64,000 bases of DNA from Paenibacillus periandrae (lineage in GTDB: Bacteria; Bacillota; Bacilli; Paenibacillales; NBRC-103111), in assembly GCF_022458865.1 (NCBI RefSeq), contig NZ_JAJNMU010000034.1, positions 16,331-80,330 of the forward strand, given 5' to 3'. A program made the translations under genes and the position numbers. Position 1 is the first letter of the stretch, and every line of letters starts with the position of its first letter. Shown piece by piece: positions 44,033-53,734 of the stretch. A model generated the notes under the pieces. The model was not told the origin of the DNA and did no database searches. It saw only the letters and a list, made by a program, of their open reading frames with translations.

Positions 44033-44952
44033 AGAGCAGCATTAGGAATATTATATGGTAAAGTAATCGCTCAACTGGTCAAAGATGGAAGGTGCGCTGT
44101 ACCCAATCTTCCTCAGGGCGTCTACGCTGAACTACCGGAAGCAATGAAAATTCGCGATCATCTGTCGACTGATCGGAGCGTGGTGCAGGGACGTGTCCAT
44201 AATTGGCTAGACCGGTATTTTCCAGAGTTCCTTACGGTATTTAAGGATTGGGAGTGCAAGTCAGCCTTCCACTTACTAAGCCTTTATTTACTGCCGCATG
44301 AGCTTGTTTCCCTTTCAGACGAAAACCTTGCTTCTACATCTAAGAGAAGTTGCAAAGCGTGGACTTGGACTGGGTCGCGTGAAGAGTTTGAAGGCAGCTG
44401 CCGGTCGTTCTGTGGGCATAAAACAAGGTTCACAGCTTGCCAAGATGGAGCTGCGTCTTCTATTGACCCCATATGAACTGCTGCAAAAGAAGTTTGAAGA
44501 ATTGGATACAAATTCCGTTCGTCCCGCAATTGTTAGCGATTAAAGGGATTGGCAGAGACACCATTGCCGGATTTCTCGCTGAAGTAGGCGACATTGAGCA
44601 ATACCGTCATCCAAAGCAGATCATAAAGCTTGCTGGGCTGAATCTGAAAGAAAACACCTCCGGTAAGCACAAGGGGCAAGCTAAAATTACGAAGAGAGGC
44701 AGGAAACGTCTTCGAGCCTTACTCTTCCGTGTGATGATGCCGTTGGTGGCCAAGAACGCAGCCTTTAAAGCGTTGCACGAATACTACACCAAACGACCGG
44801 ATAATCCTTTGAAAAAGATGCAGTCCCTCATCGCCTTATGCAATAAGCTCATTCGGGTGCTGTTCGGCATCTTGAAAAAGGGACATGAATTCAATGAAAG
44901 CAAGATGATGCAAGATATCCCTCGATTCGCAGAGTTACTGAAGGCAGCTTAA
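44033..44952 (+). pseudogene. IS110-family transposase remnant (second subtype)
   Basis: AALGILYGKVIAQLVKDGRC and PNLPQGVYAEL begin inside the DEDD domain. HLSTDRSVVQGRVHNWLDRY, GRVKSLKAAAGRSVGIKQGS, IKGIGRDTIAGFLAEVGDIE and KLAGLNLKENTSGKHKGQAK (catalytic Ser region) follow in three frames. It is unlike the IS110 at 7.2 kb. At least two frameshifts and loss of the N-terminus make it inactive. It truncates the efflux-adaptor fragment downstream. Confidence 0.8.
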
Positions 44953-45006
44953 ATGTAGATATGATGAGAAATTAAGATCGTAGCGACAACAGATAAAGAA
45001 GCACGG

Positions 45007-45942
45007 ATGAGTCGGAACGCAACTATCTTACGGACGATGCAGGAAAACTACAGTATCGTCGCTCCTGCTAGCGGGATCCTGACCGATTTCACACCGGTAG
45101 TAGGCCAAACCATTTCCTCCGGAATGATCGGTCAAGTACAGCAGGTAGATCCCATCAAGTTGAAAACAGAGCTATCCGAGACAAATCATCAGTTGATCAG
45201 GGGGAAAAAGGAGCTCGTCTACTATTATCCAGATAAACCACAAACCAAAGAAAAAGCTTTCATCAGTTATTTAGCACCTATTATGAGCGCCCAGACCAAA
45301 ACTTACACCCTGGAGCTAGAGGTACCAAACTCGGATTTATCGATACAAGTGGGCAACCGCTATATCGTGCAGCTGACGACTGAGGAGTCTACAGTCTTGC
45401 GTACAATTCATTTTTCTCCGCCACTTAGCAAAGAAAAAAATGATGTCATTCAAAATCAACTTTCTACTTCCGTTACGCGTACCGTCATACAAAGCCGAAC
45501 TAGATTCTGGAACAACTTAAGTTCCTTTACTACAGTAAATACGGATCTGAAAATTGGATGGTTGCTTGATGCTACATTCACTCAAACGACATCAAGGAGG
45601 GGGTTAATTAGTTCGTACTCCTCTGGTGAATCGGCGCGAGAAATATCTAGAGCTGGTAATTTTAATTCAGCTGTATCAGAAATCAAACAGGTGCTTCCTG
45701 AATTGTCGTATAATTATGAAGGTGGGACGGTCTTTTCTTGGGATCATAATCCTTACTCCCGAGGTGCGTATGCTTGGTATAAGCCGAAACAGATGATTCG
45801 AATGCTCCCAACACTGTCTGCCGAACAAGGTAGAATTTACTTTGCTGGCGATAATACAAGTCTTTTTCCCGGTTGGATTGAAGGTGCGATCTCTTCTGCG
45901 TTACGAACTGTAAATCAAATTATTGCCGGAAACAGCATATAG
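45007..45942 (+). CDS. Chimeric ORF: HlyD-type adaptor fragment joined to amine oxidase C-terminus
   Basis: 311 residues, one open frame. Residues about 1-122 (YSIVAPASGILTDFTPVVGQ, AQTKTYTLELEVPNSDLSIQ, VGNRYIVQL) are the barrel-sandwich and beta-barrel part of an RND/HlyD membrane fusion protein. From about residue 123 it becomes the C-terminal half of an L-amino-acid or monoamine oxidase (LRTIHFSPPLSKEK, TRFWNN, RGLISSYSSGESA, GRIYFAGDNTSLFPGWIEGA, the FAD-binding end). The junction is near 45375-45390. Neither domain is complete, so activity is unlikely. The frame stays open upstream to about 44970. No ribosome binding site fits the ATG. Confidence 0.65.
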   Translation: MSRNATILRTMQENYSIVAPASGILTDFTPVVGQTISSGMIGQVQQVDPIKLKTELSETNHQLIRGKKELVYYYPDKPQTKEKAFISYLAPIMSAQTKTYTLELEVPNSDLSIQVGNRYIVQLTTEESTVLRTIHFSPPLSKEKNDVIQNQLSTSVTRTVIQSRTRFWNNLSSFTTVNTDLKIGWLLDATFTQTTSRRGLISSYSSGESAREISRAGNFNSAVSEIKQVLPELSYNYEGGTVFSWDHNPYSRGAYAWYKPKQMIRMLPTLSAEQGRIYFAGDNTSLFPGWIEGAISSALRTVNQIIAGNSI

Positions 45943-46205
45943 TACGGTAATGTATGTATTAATAACTAGTACGAGACAATAACCTGAGCCATGAGGTTGC
46001 CGTGGGATATATTAGAGCTTCAAATTAGTAAAAGAACGATCGGCAGCCTCGCTACGGGCAGTTTAACGCAAAACAGGAGGTTGTTGTAACTTAGCAGCTG
46101 TTCTGTAAGGGTAGTTGAAATCGTTTAGAATTGTGTTGAGGACAGACAGACGTAATATAGTAAGAGGGAAACAAAATTTCCTAAAACAAAGGGAGGCAGG
46201 AGAAC
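45943..46205. other. Gap without a supported gene
   Basis: No ORF or hairpin stands out. The end carries GGGAGGCAGGAG, the ribosome binding site of the next small gene. Confidence 0.35.
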
Positions 46206-46440
46206 GTGTCGAACATGGACAAGGAGAACCAGGCTCTGGAGAAAGCGAAAATGGTGTATGAAACAGGCGAGATCATAAGAACCGATATCCTGGCGGGCCT
46301 GGATGCCGAGCGACCGGTCGCTGGGCGTGCCGTCTGCCAGCGGTGACGTGGTCGTGGATCGCTCCACGGACGGATCGGAGTGCCGGATCGTGTTCGCCAG
46401 CCTACCGCCGGAGGAAACCGATAACCTGATCCGCCGGTAG
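46206..46440 (+). pseudogene. Small GC-rich gene, frameshifted, unrecognised
   Basis: GTG start with GGGAGG and AGGAG upstream. Frame 1 reads VSNMDKENQALEKAKMVYET and GEIIRTDILAGLDAER; the sense then continues in frame 2 as SLGVPSASGDVVVDRSTDGS and IVFASLPPEETDNLIRR to a stop at 46438. GC content is well above the flanks. Family not identified. Confidence 0.35.
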
Positions 46441-46520
46441 TGCTTCTGCGCGGCCCAACAGGTCAATAACCTACTTTGTCTTGATGATTCGCATTCGAAA
46501 TCCCTCCTGAAAAAGAAAAT

Positions 46521-46540
46521 GACCCCTCTAAAAAGGGGTC
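46521..46540 (-). terminator. Hairpin with T run on the minus strand
   Basis: GACCCCT (46521-46527) pairs with AGGGGTC (46534-46540); on the minus strand it is followed by ATTTTCTTTTTC. No minus-strand gene directly upstream is supported. Confidence 0.4.
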
Positions 46541-46681
46541 TTGGTTCTGGATCAAGAATATGATATATGTAAGAGATTGGGTTTAATTCGGTTAATTCCA
46601 GGGAATGCCAAGAGATCCCGAGAAAGTCAAAGGTTTTTAATCGGGATTATCGTTTTGCAATCCAAAACGAGGAGGTACTTT

Positions 46682-47578
46682 ATGAGTTCCATTCTAAACG
46701 TTATTGAAAAGTTAAAGCTGAACGTCTTGAATGTAGAAGATGTTCCAGAGTCATTTAGTTCTGATGTATACAAACTTACTCTCGCTAACGGAGAAAAAGT
46801 GTATGTAAAAATTCCATTTAACAAGGATAAACTATATCGTGAATTTCAGATGATTGAAACATTGAAGGATGTAATACCTGTTCCTAAAGTATTGGATTTT
46901 TGGGATGGGGATGAAATTACTACTGGAGCATTGCTTCTTTCGGCGATTCAAGGCATACCTTGTACAGAAGATATTGATGAGAAACTATCTTTTCAAATTG
47001 GCGTGTTTCATGCGATGCTTCATGAGGTTAAAACTCCAGGTTACGGTTACCATGTGACTGATGGATTTAAGATTCTTGACCAAAATAATTGGAGACTACA
47101 TATCAAAGGTAATTTTGAAAAGTGGAAAGAGCCTTGTAAAGAGATTCTCGATCCAGAGCTGTATGAAAGATGTATTCTTCACTTTGATGGCGTATTTTCA
47201 GCTTTACCAGAACCTGACGGGTCATGCATTGTTCATATGGATTTTAGACCTGGTAATATATTGGTAAATGATAACAAGGTTACTGGCATTATTGATTTCG
47301 AGAGTGCCCGTGGTGGATCCTCTGAAATAGACTTTACAAAAATCAATCGATATATTTGGGGAGTAAACCCGAGAACAAAGCTACCGTACATTGATGGGTA
47401 TCGAACGATTCGCCCTATGGTGAATCTGGAGACAGTGTTACCATTCTATGATTTTTACGATGCTTTCAGTGCAGTTGTTTGGTGCAAAAACAGAGGTGTC
47501 GAAAAAAATCAGTCTTTTCTCCAGGAAAATATTTCCACCTTACAGAAATCAGTGGGGAATGAGCAGACACGTTATTAG
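46682..47578 (+). CDS. APH/choline kinase-like phosphotransferase
   Basis: 298 residues from ATG 46682 with GGAGG (46671-46675) upstream; the longer upstream frame has no ribosome binding site. Kinase-like fold: nucleotide-binding strands (EKVYVKIPFNKD), Brenner motif CIVHMDFRPGNILVND (HxDxxxxN, catalytic Asp) and VTGIIDFESARGGSSEIDF (metal-binding IDFE). Members phosphorylate aminoglycosides, macrolides, homoserine or choline; the substrate cannot be told here. It is monocistronic and stands between transposon remnants, consistent with acquired resistance (inference). Confidence 0.88.
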   Translation: MSSILNVIEKLKLNVLNVEDVPESFSSDVYKLTLANGEKVYVKIPFNKDKLYREFQMIETLKDVIPVPKVLDFWDGDEITTGALLLSAIQGIPCTEDIDEKLSFQIGVFHAMLHEVKTPGYGYHVTDGFKILDQNNWRLHIKGNFEKWKEPCKEILDPELYERCILHFDGVFSALPEPDGSCIVHMDFRPGNILVNDNKVTGIIDFESARGGSSEIDFTKINRYIWGVNPRTKLPYIDGYRTIRPMVNLETVLPFYDFYDAFSAVVWCKNRGVEKNQSFLQENISTLQKSVGNEQTRY

Positions 47579-47635
47579 ATGTTCGATAAGATGCAATTAG
47601 AAAAGCCATCCGACAGGATGGCTTTCTTCAAAAAC

Positions 47636-48180
47636 TTGCCGTTTTCGCCAGCAATCATCGCTTCAATCATGGCGCGTCCCGACTTTCCCAGCACATTGCT
47701 GGCAACGGATGAGAGCTTGATATTGGCCCCTTCCAGCACTTTTTGAATGCGGCTTACTTCTCGCGCACGCTCTTCAATAAGGCTTCGGCGGTACCGGATC
47801 AATTCCCTTAATTCACGTTGTTCTCGTTTAGGGATGTAACTGCCTTTCAAAAGGCCATGGCGCAGCAACCTGGCAATCCATTCCGCATCTTTCACATCCG
47901 TCTTACGTCCAGGAACATTCTTGATGTGCTGGGCGTTCACCACTAGAGCTTCAATCCCTTCGAGCTCTAGTAGATTGTAAATGGGCTTCCAGTAGACTCC
48001 TGTGCTTTCCATGGCAGCGTGAGAGCAACCTCTGTCTTTGATCCAATCGGCGAGAAGGATCAAATCATCGGTCATGGTTTCAAACGTACGGATTTCTTTG
48101 CCTTACGGTGTGATGGCGCAGGCAACGATGTTCTTTTTGTGAACGTCAAGCCCGCATACATGACTGTAAACGACGTCCAT
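47636..48180 (-). pseudogene. IS110-family transposase remnant with early stop
   Basis: From ATG 48180: SHVCGLDVHKKNIVACAITP, TAA (48105-48103), then GKEIRTFETMTDDLILLADW, AAMESTGVYWKPIYNLLELE, GRKTDVKDAEWIARLLRHGL and ARSLIEERAREVS-like helices to about residue 180, where similarity stops (47636). Closely related to the transposase at 7240. The stop and truncation make it inactive. Confidence 0.85.
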
Positions 48181-48420
48181 CCAAGACACTCTCCTTACGG
48201 CATGTCAAATTGAAGGGGCTGGTGCAATAACCGCATATGGTTATTCTATCCTGCGTGCTTCCGAAATGGAGCAACATTCTGTGGTGCACCTGGTCGTTGA
48301 GATCAGTCTAAAACTCGGGCTCGAGGCACCATTGACTGCCGACCTCCCTTCGCCAGCCGTAAGTCAATTATATCCCAAACGTCCATTTTCATCATCTGAT
48401 GGTGCCGCGTTAGCGGCATG
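48181..48420 (-). ncRNA. Bridge-RNA region of the IS110 remnant
   Basis: On the minus strand, blocks ATCAGATGATGAAAATGG, AGGGAGGTCGGC, CAATGGTGC, GGTGCACCACAGAATGTTGC, CATTTCGGAAGCA and TTGCACCAGCCCC match the region upstream of the IS110 at 7.2 kb in order and spacing. The outer edge is the palindrome GCCGCTAACGCGGC followed by ACC. The plus-strand ORFs here are spurious. Confidence 0.55.
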
Positions 48421-48461
48421 GGCGTCTAATACTTTATTTTCCCCATACACCTACAAGAAGC

Positions 48462-49208
48462 TTAAACGAGAGTAGAACCGCCATCCACGACAACGATCTG
48501 ACCGGTAGAATAATTCTCCCGCATTAAGTATAAAAATGCTTCGGCACCATCCTCCGGTTCGCCGATTCGCCCAACTGGAAGTGATTCCCCTACATTTTCA
48601 TACATTGTGTTCCGGTGTTCCTCAGGAACGTCATTCCAAAACTCGGTACGCATAATGCCGAAGCAAACGGTGTTGACGCGAAGCGGGCTCAACTCGACGG
48701 CCAACGCTCTGGTGAGCGACTCGACAGCACCGCATATGCTGGCTGCAACAGTAACTCCCTTCTGTGGACGAGCTCCGGCAACGCCGGAAGTCAACGTGAT
48801 CGAACCACCCCGTCGGATGTTTCGTCTGCCATATTTGGCAGCCATAAACGCTCCCCAGTATCGCAAGTTAAACAATTGCTGCGCTGTCTCGACGTCGGTG
48901 GTATCGAGATTTTCGATCATCACTGGGTCGCCGGCAGTGAAAACCAAGTGATCGAATTCCCCGATATTACTAAAAAATTTTCTAACCTGTTCCTCATTCG
49001 TCAAATCAACCGCATACCCCTCGGTACCTTCGGGCAAACGCGAAACGGCACGGTCAACTTTTTCTTTTTTACTGGACACGACGACCAGGTATGCCCCTTC
49101 CCGAGCGGCGGCTTCGGCAGTCGCAAACCCGATTCCGGACGTTCCTCCAAGAATAACAACACGTTTGCCTTTGAAACTATGCCCATGTTCGATCTGCATT
49201 GTTTTCAC
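48462..49208 (-). CDS. Short-chain dehydrogenase/reductase
   Basis: 248 residues from GTG 49208 with AAGGAGATT upstream. Cofactor motif VVILGGTSGIGFATAEAA, VSSKKEKV loop, LVFTAGD (NNAG position changed), TLTSGVAG, C-terminal PEDGAEAFLYLM...STGQIVVVDGG. The usual YxxxK Tyr is not evident: the corresponding stretch reads TVAASICGAVESLTRALA, so catalysis may differ or be lost. Divergent from an XRE/MmyB-type regulator 255 bases away, an arrangement common for such SDRs. Confidence 0.87.
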   Translation of the reverse strand: MKTMQIEHGHSFKGKRVVILGGTSGIGFATAEAAAREGAYLVVVSSKKEKVDRAVSRLPEGTEGYAVDLTNEEQVRKFFSNIGEFDHLVFTAGDPVMIENLDTTDVETAQQLFNLRYWGAFMAAKYGRRNIRRGGSITLTSGVAGARPQKGVTVAASICGAVESLTRALAVELSPLRVNTVCFGIMRTEFWNDVPEEHRNTMYENVGESLPVGRIGEPEDGAEAFLYLMRENYSTGQIVVVDGGSTLV

Positions 49209-49463
49209 AATTAAAATCTCCTTCGTATTCGATATTTGGATTGACCTTGCTAAACGATTCTCATCAGCCGCGAACAGCCGATCAATGGGAAATTCGGTAC
49301 AGCTTGTTTAATCTCCGGCTCCTCCTTAACAACGGACGATAACACGATTATAATCAGTCATAGAACCGATAAACAGGTGTGCATTTATAGTACTGTTCCT
49401 GATACTATTGGCATGAATACTAGTATAAATACTATCACCAAATGGAGAGAAGGTAACATATTT
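49209..49463. promoter_or_regulatory. Divergent promoter region with ATACTA repeats
   Basis: Between the SDR and the regulator. Three ATACTA copies (about 49402, 49416 and 49428) with an inverted TAGTAT between them form a candidate operator near the regulator's start. A palindromic GATTATAATC at about 49344-49353 offers a -10 box in either direction. Confidence 0.45.
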
Positions 49464-50273
49464 ATGAATGATGAAAGAAGACGTAAACAATTGGCTGATT
49501 TTCTCCGGTCACGTCGCTCGCGTTTATCCCCAGGAGAGATGGGTTTGCAGGTTGAAACGTCACGCCGCCGCACGAAAGGCTTGAGACGGGAAGAAGTGTC
49601 AAGCTTATCGGGTATTTCCTTGCCGTGGTATACAGCACTGGAGCAGGGCCGGGACATTCATGTGTCGGAGCAAGTCCTGGAAAGCTTGGTACGAACATTA
49701 CGTCTTAACAGCGACGAACGCAACCATCTTCTCGTATTGGCCAATCATTCCACGCTTCCGCAGTCAAAAGTGGATGATGCCGTTCCTCCTTCCCTGCAGA
49801 AGATTCTGGACAGGATGGGAACCTATCCGGCGTACATTATTGATAGACGCTGGAACGTTATCGCATTGAACCAAATATCGGATACGTTGTGTAGAGACTT
49901 CAGCCGAGACCCGGAGCTCGGAAGAAATATTCTTTGGCGTGTCTTCGCGGTGGAGGACAGCAAGTTTCGCATCGTGAATTGGGAGAATGTCGCCTCTACG
50001 ATGGTGGCCCATTTCAGAAGCCGGTTTGCCTTTTACATGAACGATTCGTGGTATCAAGAACTGGTCGACAAGTTATGTGACAGGAGCGAAGAATTCAGGA
50101 CGCTATGGGAACGACATGATGTTTCCGATACTTTGGAAGGTGAACAAATAATCCGTCTTCCCGAAACTGAGCTGCTGACTTTCCAATACCATACTTTTAA
50201 AATCTCTGAGAGCAGCGATTTTGCAATGAGGGTGTTCACGCCAATGTCAGAAGAAAATAAAGTGTTTTCTTAG
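49464..50273 (+). CDS. XRE-family regulator with MmyB-like ligand-binding domain
   Basis: 269 residues from ATG 49464 (AGAAGG upstream). N-terminal helix ELADFLRSRRSRLSP-type motif, HTH with RRTKGLRREEVSSLSGISLPWYTALEQGRDIHVS, then the MmyB-like/PAS-related domain (YIIDRRWNVIALNQ, FRSRFAFYMNDSWYQELVDKL, LPETELLTFQYHTFKI). Such regulators bind fatty acids or other small ligands and usually control an adjacent divergent SDR gene, as here. Confidence 0.92.
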   Translation: MNDERRRKQLADFLRSRRSRLSPGEMGLQVETSRRRTKGLRREEVSSLSGISLPWYTALEQGRDIHVSEQVLESLVRTLRLNSDERNHLLVLANHSTLPQSKVDDAVPPSLQKILDRMGTYPAYIIDRRWNVIALNQISDTLCRDFSRDPELGRNILWRVFAVEDSKFRIVNWENVASTMVAHFRSRFAFYMNDSWYQELVDKLCDRSEEFRTLWERHDVSDTLEGEQIIRLPETELLTFQYHTFKISESSDFAMRVFTPMSEENKVFS

Positions 50274-50501
50274 TGCTTAGGGTTAAGATAAGTCCCCCGT
50301 TTAGCGTTATGCTACCTGCGTACGTTCTTTAATGGGTAATTGGAAATGGAATATAATGTGAAGGACGTAGCCCAAGCGAAGGTGCGGGAGCCTCCTTTTT
50401 TTTGAACGGGAGTAATGTGAAGAAATTAATCTTACATAAACTTATCGAGTGATATATAATTGCAGTGGATAGAGTATCCAATTTTTAGGAGATGTGATAG
50501 A

Positions 50502-50702
50502 TTGGAAGCTGTTCTAAGTAAACAAACCACCCACGATAATCGCAAGATATATCCTCAAGTTTACGCAGTAAAACCAGGACCAGTACAAATCTTACAGATC
50601 CCAAAGTTGCAATATGTATCACAGGAAATGAATACAGCTTTCCATATGAATTGGGCTGGACACCCAGAACCTTTAGATGAGCAATGGATTGTATGGAAAA
50701 TA
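50502..50702 (+). pseudogene. N-terminal fragment of a GyrI-like domain protein
   Basis: TTG 50502 follows AGGAGA; the frame reads MEAVLSKQTTHDNRKIYPQV, YAVKPGPVQILQIPKLQYVS and GHPEPLDEQWIVWKI, resembling effector-binding GyrI-like proteins. It is cut by the IS6 left end at 50703; residues after that come from the insertion sequence. Confidence 0.45.
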
Positions 50703-51536
50703 GGGTTGTGGTGCAAAGCTCTGATTCATGATAACATCATTGAAATGAAGTCGTGGGATGGAGCAACTTACTTTGGAAGCGAAATTGAATTTATTTAAAT
50801 GGAAGCAATATGAATCGGCAATCATTTTACTAACGGTAAGATGGTATTTGAAATATAGTTTAAGCTATCGAGATATAGTTGAAATGATGAACGAGCGAGG
50901 ATTAAAGATTTCCCATACGACGATCATGAGGTGGGTCCATGAATTTGGACCTGAAATCGACAAACGAATACGCCCCTTTTTGAATCATACAAACGACTCA
51001 TGGAGGACTGACGAAACCTACATCAAAGTTAAAGGTCAGTGGATGTATTTATACAGAGCGGTTGATTCTATGGGGAAAACCATTGATTTCATGTATCTGA
51101 AAATCGGGATATGAAGGCAGCTAAGTGCTTCTTTACAAAGGCTTTGTCCTCTCCACATACTCAAATCCCACGTGTAATCACCTTGGATAAAAATCCAGCG
51201 TATCCACCTGCCATACAAGAATTAATAAATGAGAAATCTTTTCCAAAAGAAACCTTGATTAGACAGACAAAGTATCTAAATAATATTGTGGAGCAAGATC
51301 ACCGGTTCATAAAGAAAATTACAAAACCAATGCTTGATTTCAAATCGTTTCTTACAGCGGATCAGACGTTAAAGGGAATTGAGGCTTTACATATGATAAG
51401 GAAAGGACAGGCCGATGATAATTCGACTGTCCTTACTGCTGTTGAATGGCTAAATAAGATATTTGGTTTAGTGGCATAGACAAAGTAAAGTTTGTCGGGT
51501 AACTGCGAACTTTTTTAAATCCTTGCACCAGAACCC
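50703..51536 (+). mobile_element. IS6-family element at the border of the Tn7-like region
   Basis: Inverted repeats GGGTTGTGGTGCAAAG (50703-50718) and CCTTGCACCAGAACCC (51521-51536) bound 834 bases. No matching 8-base duplication is seen in the flanks: a GyrI-like gene on the left, a tnsB tail on the right. This implies a deletion or replicon fusion at the element. Confidence 0.7.
50791..51479 (+). pseudogene. IS6-family transposase, one frameshift
   Basis: LNLFKWKQYESAIILLTVRW, LSYRDIVEMMNERGLKISHT and DETYIKVKGQWMYLYRAVDS (first catalytic Asp) are in frame 1. Near 51085 a base change in register moves the sense to VSENRDMKAAKCFFTKAL, ITLDKNPAYPPAI (second Asp) and YLNNIVEQDHRFIKKI (Glu). 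Otherwise full length. Confidence 0.82.
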
Positions 51537-51663
51537 AAAATGATGCTATAGCGGCAGAGCAAGATGCTATTGCTGCTTTAGAACAGGCAAGAAGCATCAG
51601 AGATCGATTAATTGAAGCTGAAACAGATACATCGCTTAAAAGACATAGAGTAATAATTAATTG
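51533..51663 (+). pseudogene. tnsB-like transposase, last ~43 codons
   Basis: AIAAEQDAIAALEQARSIRD and RLIEAETDTSLKRHRVIIN, then stop: a charged helical tail like those ending TnsB/TniA transposases. It precedes a tnsC start by 15 bases, as in tns operons. The rest was removed by the IS6 event. The assignment depends on the genes that follow. Confidence 0.5.
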
Positions 51664-51677
51664 AAACGGAAAGGAAA

Positions 51678-52231
51678 ATGAGCAGAGTGCAACGGCCAAA
51701 TATTTCTTCTGGTGCCCACCCTTTAGAGCAGGGGCAGTATACCCTGCCAACTCTTGAATTAGACAGATTGATGAAGAAAATCATCCAAGTAATTAAAGCT
51801 GGCGGTCCGGGTATGATTGTTTATGGTCGTCCTCGACTTGGAAATATCGCTTCAAAGGCATACAGACCAAAGAAGAGTTAGCCTACGTGCTACAAAGCTA
51901 TGATGAAGCAGAGTCCCCAGTAGATAGTGGTTGGTTTTTTACTCGTTACTTCTTCCCAGATGCTTTTGACGCCGGTAATAGGTTGGAGGGATTTGCCAAT
52001 GATTTATTCTCGCTTTTTCTTGAGATTCGTCAAGAATTTGGAATTAAAGGAAAAATAGAATTACCGATGGAATTCATCGTCTTTACGATCGAGAACGCTT
52101 TGAAAATATTTGGTGCAAACGGACAGATGAGAGAGTGGTTGTCGATGGACCAATGGAAGGAAGCTATAAAAAGGTCAGGTTATATCGATTCAGAAATATT
52201 TATGGCAATAGCGAAAAGGAAGGGTACATAA
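51678..52231 (+). pseudogene. tnsC-like AAA ATPase with internal deletion
   Basis: N-terminal part: VQRPNISSGAHPLEQGQYTL, ELDRLMKKIIQVIKAGGPGM and VYGRPRLG, where the Walker A Lys-Thr should come next; the frame then ends. The sense resumes in another frame: FKGIQTKEELAYVLQSYDEA, GRLEGFANDLFSLFLEIRQE-like helices and MREWLSMDQWKEAIKRSGYI to a stop at 52231. About half of a TnsC/TniB ATPase is missing. RBS GGAAAGGA. The stop overlaps the next start (TAATG). Confidence 0.65.
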
Positions 52232-53653
52232 TGGTAATTGTATGGCGAAAACAGTGGGTAAGCCCTTTTGAATCCCCATGGTCAATATTCGAAAAAATAG
52301 CACTCGCTAATCAAGTTAAACGGGATGAGATATTGCATAGAATGGGGAGTACGGATGTTAAAAATATCAAAAATAAAAAGTATGGTGATAATAGAAGAGA
52401 GCTGTTTACGTTAAGTGGATTTGACTCTGAGTTTGTTCAAAACACTTTAGGATATGATTTGATTGGTCACAACAAAAGCATAATTGCAAGATTGATGCAA
52501 CCTGTAAGTTATTACAGGGAACTCCAGGACAGTTGGTTCTTTAATCGTCTGAGATGGTGTCAGGAATGTATCCAAGTTGGACAGCACAGTCTCTTACACC
52601 AATTTAAATTGATCAAAAGATGTCCTGTCCATGAAACTATTTTATTCGATAGTTGTCCTAGTTGCCTAAAACAATTCCCTATTTGTTAAGCGACTTTGGT
52701 CTTAGCGAACCATTCACGTGCAAATGCGGATATAGATTAGCTGATTTTTCAGAATCTCTTTGGAGAAATTGGGATTCACGAATGGAGATACAGGACCAAA
52801 CTGTGCTGAAATGGTTATCTATGGATCAAAGCGACAACCAGCGGTGGTTATTTTTACATAAATATGCGTCAACCGATTTATTTCAAACGGTTCCACTTAT
52901 ATTTTCCAAGCGCTTTTATGGTAACAGAATATACCAAGGCTGATGTTTTTTGACAGTCGACCGTTTTTTAAGAAAAAAGCTCAAACAACATCGGCAATGT
53001 ATACGGGTACTACTAGAGCTAAGGAAAGCGGAGGGAAAAAGGAATTTCCGCAGATTTGTCCTTACGCTTATGCATACATCTTTTGGAGACAAACCCTAAT
53101 TCAATCCGAAAAATTCTATAAAGATTTAAAAGCCAATGATATAAGTTCTGTATGCCCAAGTAATTTTGCGATTGTCACAAGTATGATTCAACTTGTACTT
53201 GAAAGTTATAGAAGAGAATTATTTAATCAAACTAATATAAAAGAAGTTGACAATAGATTGCTACTCCATTGGATAATCAATAGACTGACTATTCAAATAT
53301 GTATCAATTATTTTAAACAGTGGATACTGGTTGCTACTCAATGTGCTGAACAAAAAACAGTACCCAATTGGAATGCTGTAAATGAAATGGTTGAAAATAG
53401 TATACCGGAAATGGCTTTTAAGCATTCAATTAATATGGAGTTGAAACAACCCGTTGAATTTTTTATAAACCCAGAATATAAGCAATTTGATTTGACCTAC
53501 ACAATTTAGTGTGCCCGTTAAATACGAACAATAAAAAGAAAATTTCAAAGCGAATGAATTCGTATATGCCACAAAATGTAGCAATGAAAGTACCATTTAA
53601 TAAAAAACTTGCAGCCTATGTTGACCATTATGTACGACGACTAACCATATAAA
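52231..53653 (+). pseudogene. tniQ/tnsD-like target-selection gene, in several frames
   Basis: ATG 52231: WVSPFESPWSIFEKIALANQ is the TniQ N-terminal motif. FFNRLRWCQECIQVGQHSLL and HQFKLIKRCPVHETILFDSC with CPSC form the zinc-binding module. A frameshift near 52670 leads to KTIPYLLSDFGLSEPFTCKC (second Cys pair), another near 52940 to AQTTSAMYTGTTRAKESGGK and WIINRLTIQICINYFKQWIL, and one near 53507 to SKRMNSYMPQNVAMKVPFNK and a stop at 53651-53653. TniQ proteins choose the insertion site for Tn7-like transposons. Inactive here. Confidence 0.7.
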
Positions 53654-53734
53654 ATAAACTAAATGATAAACTAAAAATAAGGATGATGTTCATCCTTATT
53701 TTTATGTTCTCATTAAAAGACCTGTGGGTAATGT

